DNA of 10,172 nucleotides, from contig JAFPBP010000018.1 in the NCBI GenBank assembly GCA_017424085.1, positions 1 through 10,172 of the forward strand. Direction: 5' to 3'. This stretch comes from Clostridia bacterium. Its GTDB lineage: Bacteria > Bacillota > Clostridia > Oscillospirales > UBA644. The translations under genes were made by a program, and so were the position numbers. Each line of letters opens with the position of its first letter. Position 1 is the first letter of the stretch. The notes beneath the pieces are model-generated. The model searched no databases. It was given only the letters and a program-made list of their open reading frames with translations, and was not told the origin of the DNA. Of this stretch, positions 8,026-10,172 are shown piece by piece.

Positions 8026-9204
8026 TCAGCCCTCCAGACGGGCGATAAACCGCTCCAGCCGCTCCATTGCCACCTGCAGGTGCTCCATGGAATAGGCGTA
8101 CGAAATGCGGGCAAAGCCCTCCCCGCTTTCTCCGAAGGCGGAGCCCGGAACCATGGCAACCTTTTCTTCCTCCAAAAAACGCTTGCAGAATTCCTCGGAG
8201 GAAAGCCCGAAGCGGCTCAGATTGGGGAATACGTAGAAGGCGCCCAGGGGCTCGAAGCAAGGGATGCCGAGGCGTTCGAAGGTCCGCAATAAAAACTTAC
8301 GGCGCATATTGTACTTTTCCCGCATCATCGCCACGTCCTCGGCTCCGTTCTCCAGCGCCTCCACCGCCGCATACTGACTGGTGGTGGGAGCACTCATGAT
8401 GCCGAATTGGTGAAGCTTCAGCGCAGGGGCAACCAGCTCACGGGGACCGCACAGATACCCCATGCGCCAGCCCGTCATGGCGTATGCCTTGGAAAAGCCG
8501 TTGACCACGATCGTCCGCTCCCGCATTCCGTCGATGGACGCAAAGGAAACCAGCGGCTCTTTGGTATAACTCAATTCGATATAGATCTCGTCGGTGATGA
8601 CGAACACGTCCGTATCCCGAAGCACCGCGGCGATCGCCTCGTAATCGGCTTTCGTCATCACGGCTCCCGTGGGGTTGTTGGGATAGGACAGGACCAGCAA
8701 TTTGGTTTTGGGGGTCAGCGCCGCCTTCAGGGTTTCGGGGGTGAGACGGAACTGATCCTTTTCATAGGTCCGAAGGGATACGGGGGTGGCGCCCGCCATG
8801 GCGGCAAGGGGCGCGTAACAGACGAAGGAGGGCTCCGGGATCAGAACCTCGTCGCCCCGCGTGAGCAGGGTCCGCATGGTAATGTCGATGCCCTCGCTCC
8901 CGCCCACGGTGACGATCACCTCGGACAGAGGGTCGTAGGTAACGCCGAAGCGACGGGACATGTAGGAGGAAATAGCGTTACGGAGGGGGATCAGACCTGC
9001 GTTTGCGGTATAGGCGGTCTTCCCTTCGTTCAGGTTTCGGATGCCTGCCTCCCGAATGTGCCACGGCGTTTTGAAGTCGGGCTCCCCGATGCTGAGGGTC
9101 ACAACGTCCTGCATGGAGCCCGCAAGATCAAAGAACTTGCGGATCCCCGAGGGCTTCATGTCCCGCGCTACGGGGTTCATCAATTCGTTATAGTTCATGC
9201 TCAT
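8026..9204 (-). CDS. PLP-dependent class I/II aminotransferase, possibly AlaT-like alanine aminotransferase
   Basis: This 392-residue fold-type I enzyme transfers amino groups between amino acids and 2-oxo acids. Visible motifs are SIGEPDF (38-44), YPNNPTG (174-180), DEIY (205-208, with D205 pairing to the PLP pyridine nitrogen), FSKAYAMTGWRMGY (237-250, with K239 as the PLP Schiff-base lysine) and FARISYA (364-370, with R366 likely binding the substrate carboxylate). All key residues are present. It starts three bases after the Lrp-family gene. That pairing resembles yugG-yugH of B. subtilis, which I recall as alaR-alaT, an alanine aminotransferase and its regulator; aspartate or broad specificity cannot be excluded. 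ATG at 9198 is an alternative start; neither start has a strong Shine-Dalgarno site, so coupling to the upstream stop is likely. Confidence 0.95.
   Translation of the reverse strand: MSMNYNELMNPVARDMKPSGIRKFFDLAGSMQDVVTLSIGEPDFKTPWHIREAGIRNLNEGKTAYTANAGLIPLRNAISSYMSRRFGVTYDPLSEVIVTVGGSEGIDITMRTLLTRGDEVLIPEPSFVCYAPLAAMAGATPVSLRTYEKDQFRLTPETLKAALTPKTKLLVLSYPNNPTGAVMTKADYEAIAAVLRDTDVFVITDEIYIELSYTKEPLVSFASIDGMRERTIVVNGFSKAYAMTGWRMGYLCGPRELVAPALKLHQFGIMSAPTTSQYAAVEALENGAEDVAMMREKYNMRRKFLLRTFERLGIPCFEPLGAFYVFPNLSRFGLSSEEFCKRFLEEEKVAMVPGSAFGESGEGFARISYAYSMEHLQVAMERLERFIARLEG
8030..8035 (-). promoter_or_regulatory. Ribosome binding site that fixes the ispE start
   Basis: The minus strand reads GGAGGG, five bases before ATG at 8024, and lies in the last codons of the aminotransferase gene. 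It supports the 277-residue IspE over the longer frame from 8159, whose extra 45 residues are antisense-like filler with no resemblance to the family. Confidence 0.85.
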
Positions 9205-9207
9205 GGA

Positions 9208-9696
9208 TCAGATCTCACTGATCAGGCGATGATCCTCGCTGCCCGAATCCATGAGGACGCCCTTATCCTTGTATTTGGTCAGAACGAAGTGGGTTGCGGT
9301 ACCGGTAACGCCGTCGATGACCGCCAGCTTTTCTCCCACGAACCGAGCAACGTCCCGCAGGGTCTTCCCTTCCAGTACCACCATCAGATCATAGCCCCCC
9401 GACATGAGGTACAGATCCTGCACCTCCTCGTAGGCACAGATCCGCTTTGCCACCGATTCAAAGCCCTCGCCGTGGCGAATATGAACCTTGATCTCGATGA
9501 CCGCACAGGTGTGCTCACGCTCGGTCTTGTCCCAGTTGACCAGCGCGTGATAGCCCCGCAGGGTTCCGTCCGCCTCGGACTCGGAAATGATGCGGGCAAC
9601 GTCCGCCTCCTCCAGATCCAGAGCGTCAGCGATGTTCTTCGCCGTCAGACGGGCGTTTTGTTCCAGATAGTGAAGTATTTTTTCTCGTTCGTTCAT
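9208..9696 (-). CDS. Lrp/AsnC-family transcriptional regulator, possibly AlaR-like
   Basis: This 162-residue protein has the usual length for the family. Residues about 1-55 form a winged helix-turn-helix (LTAKNIADALDLEEADVARI at 17-36), followed by a RAM-type ligand-binding domain. That domain has the conserved pieces DLYLMSGGYDLMVVLEG (94-110) and GTATHFVLTKYKDKG (132-146). Such proteins assemble into dimers and octamers and bind DNA in response to amino acids. The gene lies 33 bases after metK and three bases before the aminotransferase, so control of that aminotransferase in response to an amino acid such as alanine is the simplest inference. A short C-terminal tail (about 147-162) goes beyond the core domain. 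A modest AAAGGAA site lies ten bases before the start codon. Confidence 0.95.
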   Translation of the reverse strand: MNEREKILHYLEQNARLTAKNIADALDLEEADVARIISESEADGTLRGYHALVNWDKTEREHTCAVIEIKVHIRHGEGFESVAKRICAYEEVQDLYLMSGGYDLMVVLEGKTLRDVARFVGEKLAVIDGVTGTATHFVLTKYKDKGVLMDSGSEDHRLISEI

Positions 9697-9710
9697 GACG
9701 TTTTCATTCC

Positions 9711-9720
9711 TTTCGCGAAA
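9711..9720. promoter_or_regulatory. 10-base palindrome upstream of the Lrp-family gene, possible operator
   Basis: TTTCGCGAAA is a perfect palindrome in the 33-base gap between metK and the Lrp-family gene, overlapping its ribosome binding region. Lrp-family regulators often control their own genes through AT-flanked palindromes, so it could be an autoregulatory site. At this length chance is a real alternative, and it lacks a T-run that would make it a terminator. Confidence 0.2.
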
Positions 9721-9729
9721 AGGGGGAAT

Positions 9730-10080
9730 TTACAGACAAGCGTTTTTCAGCGCGTCAACCCGGTCGCAAAGCTCCCAGCGGACGCCCAGATCTTCTCTGC
9801 CCATATGACCGTAAGCGGCAAGGTTGCGATAGATGGGCTTGCGGAGATCCAACGTTTCGATGATACCCTTGGGGGTCATATCGAAGACCTTGTAGACCGC
9901 ATCGGTGAGAACAGACTCGTCCACCGTGCCGGTGCCGAAGGTATCGACCATAACCGAGACGGGCTGAGCCACGCCGATGGCGTACGCCAGCTGGACCTCG
10001 CAACGGTCGGCAAGCCCCGCACGAACGATGTTCTTGGCAATGTAACGAGCCATATAGCAGGCAGAACGGTCCACCTTGGT
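9730..10080 (-). CDS. metK: S-adenosylmethionine synthase, C-terminal part only
   Basis: The 117 residues match the C-terminal part of MetK, which makes SAM from methionine and ATP in the cytoplasm. The segment opens with TKVDRSACYMARYIAKNIV and continues with LAYAIGVAQPVSVMVDTFGTG and the end motif YGHMGRED, then stops at TAA (9732-9730). The full enzyme is near 390 residues. The sequence upstream should read GGAFSGKDP in the same frame, but beyond 10080 it does not: that frame stays open yet carries no MetK residues. The active-site Lys and Asp of TKVD are present, while the preceding GGAFSGKD loop is missing. The gene is therefore either broken here or the contig end is misassembled. A GTG at 10074 is not a credible start. 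The Lrp-family gene follows after 33 bases. Confidence 0.95.
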   Translation of the reverse strand, partial: TKVDRSACYMARYIAKNIVRAGLADRCEVQLAYAIGVAQPVSVMVDTFGTGTVDESVLTDAVYKVFDMTPKGIIETLDLRKPIYRNLAAYGHMGREDLGVRWELCDRVDALKNACL

Positions 10081-10172
10081 ATGGAGTGGGGGCCAAGAAA
10101 CATGTCCTGCTCCTGCGGCGTAAGTCTGAATATCTCGGAAGCTGATCCGAAATGTGATATGAGCGCCAGTGC
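10081..10172 (-). other. Unrelated sequence replacing the expected metK interior; possible helix-hairpin-helix protein fragment
   Basis: From 10172 downward one frame reads ALALISHFGSASEIFRLTPQ and continues to about 10083. The 'L..HFGSASEIF' pattern resembles the helix-hairpin-helix or N-terminal region of proteins such as DprA, UvrC or RadC, with DprA my first guess. It is not in frame with metK and has no MetK resemblance. The stretch is too short for a firm call, and the other two minus-strand frames give nothing I recognise. Confidence 0.3.

Noticed and set aside
7422..8048. 208-codon plus-strand open frame
   Set aside because: Antisense of ispE, with no family features and no ribosome binding site that I could see.
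8025..8159. N-terminal extension of IspE to 8159
   Set aside because: It overlaps the aminotransferase gene out of frame; the IspE N-terminal motif and a GGAGGG site place the start at 8024.
9876..10103. 75-codon minus-strand frame crossing the metK junction
   Set aside because: Below 10081 it is only an out-of-frame reading of metK; only its part above the junction might belong to a real gene fragment, described separately.

Overview
The window reads as a chromosomal segment from a bacterium of the Firmicutes/Clostridia type. I base this on strong AGGAG-like ribosome binding sites, tightly packed co-directional genes, an AlaS with the Cys-rich insertion I associate with Clostridia, and an Lrp/aminotransferase pair like alaR-alaT (yugG-yugH) of Bacillus subtilis. 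By eye, GC content is in the mid-50s percent. I would not go below class level. No mobile element, CRISPR array, tRNA or rRNA was seen.

Every gene I can support is on the minus strand, so transcription runs from high to low coordinates. In that order they are: the C-terminal part of metK (10080-9730); an Lrp/AsnC-family regulator (9696-9208); a class I/II aminotransferase (9204-8026); ispE (8024-7191); alaS (7155-4540); a HIT-family hydrolase (4523-4182); and a very large cell-envelope protein that starts at 4148 and runs off the left edge. The gaps are 33, 3, 1, 35, 16 and 33 bases. None holds a convincing terminator, so the set looks like one operon or a chain of coupled units. No stretch over 300 bases lacks a gene.

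The left 4.1 kb is the most interesting part. It encodes at least 1382 residues: an N-terminal membrane segment, five bacterial Ig-like (Big_2-type) repeats, a GHL10 (DUF187) glycosidase-like domain related to E. coli DigH, several small beta domains, and an Amidase_3 N-acetylmuramoyl-L-alanine amidase with all of its expected catalytic residues. DigH-type enzymes act on glycan strands already stripped of peptides, which is what an amidase makes, so this single protein may carry two consecutive steps of peptidoglycan breakdown. Because the gene has no stop codon in the window, it is easily missed in favour of a long codon-aligned antisense frame (747-3938), which I reject.

Functionally, much of the cluster touches alanine: a possible alanine aminotransferase and its regulator, alanyl-tRNA synthetase, a HIT protein that could hydrolyse stray aminoacyl-AMP, and an amidase that cuts the MurNAc-L-alanine bond. 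IspE (isoprenoid precursors) and MetK (SAM) are housekeeping neighbours. The link is an inference from gene order.

Two oddities stand out. A perfect 33-base palindrome fills exactly 11 codons of the envelope gene. At the right edge, metK homology stops abruptly at about 10080 and is replaced by unrelated sequence, which suggests a chimeric contig end or a rearrangement.
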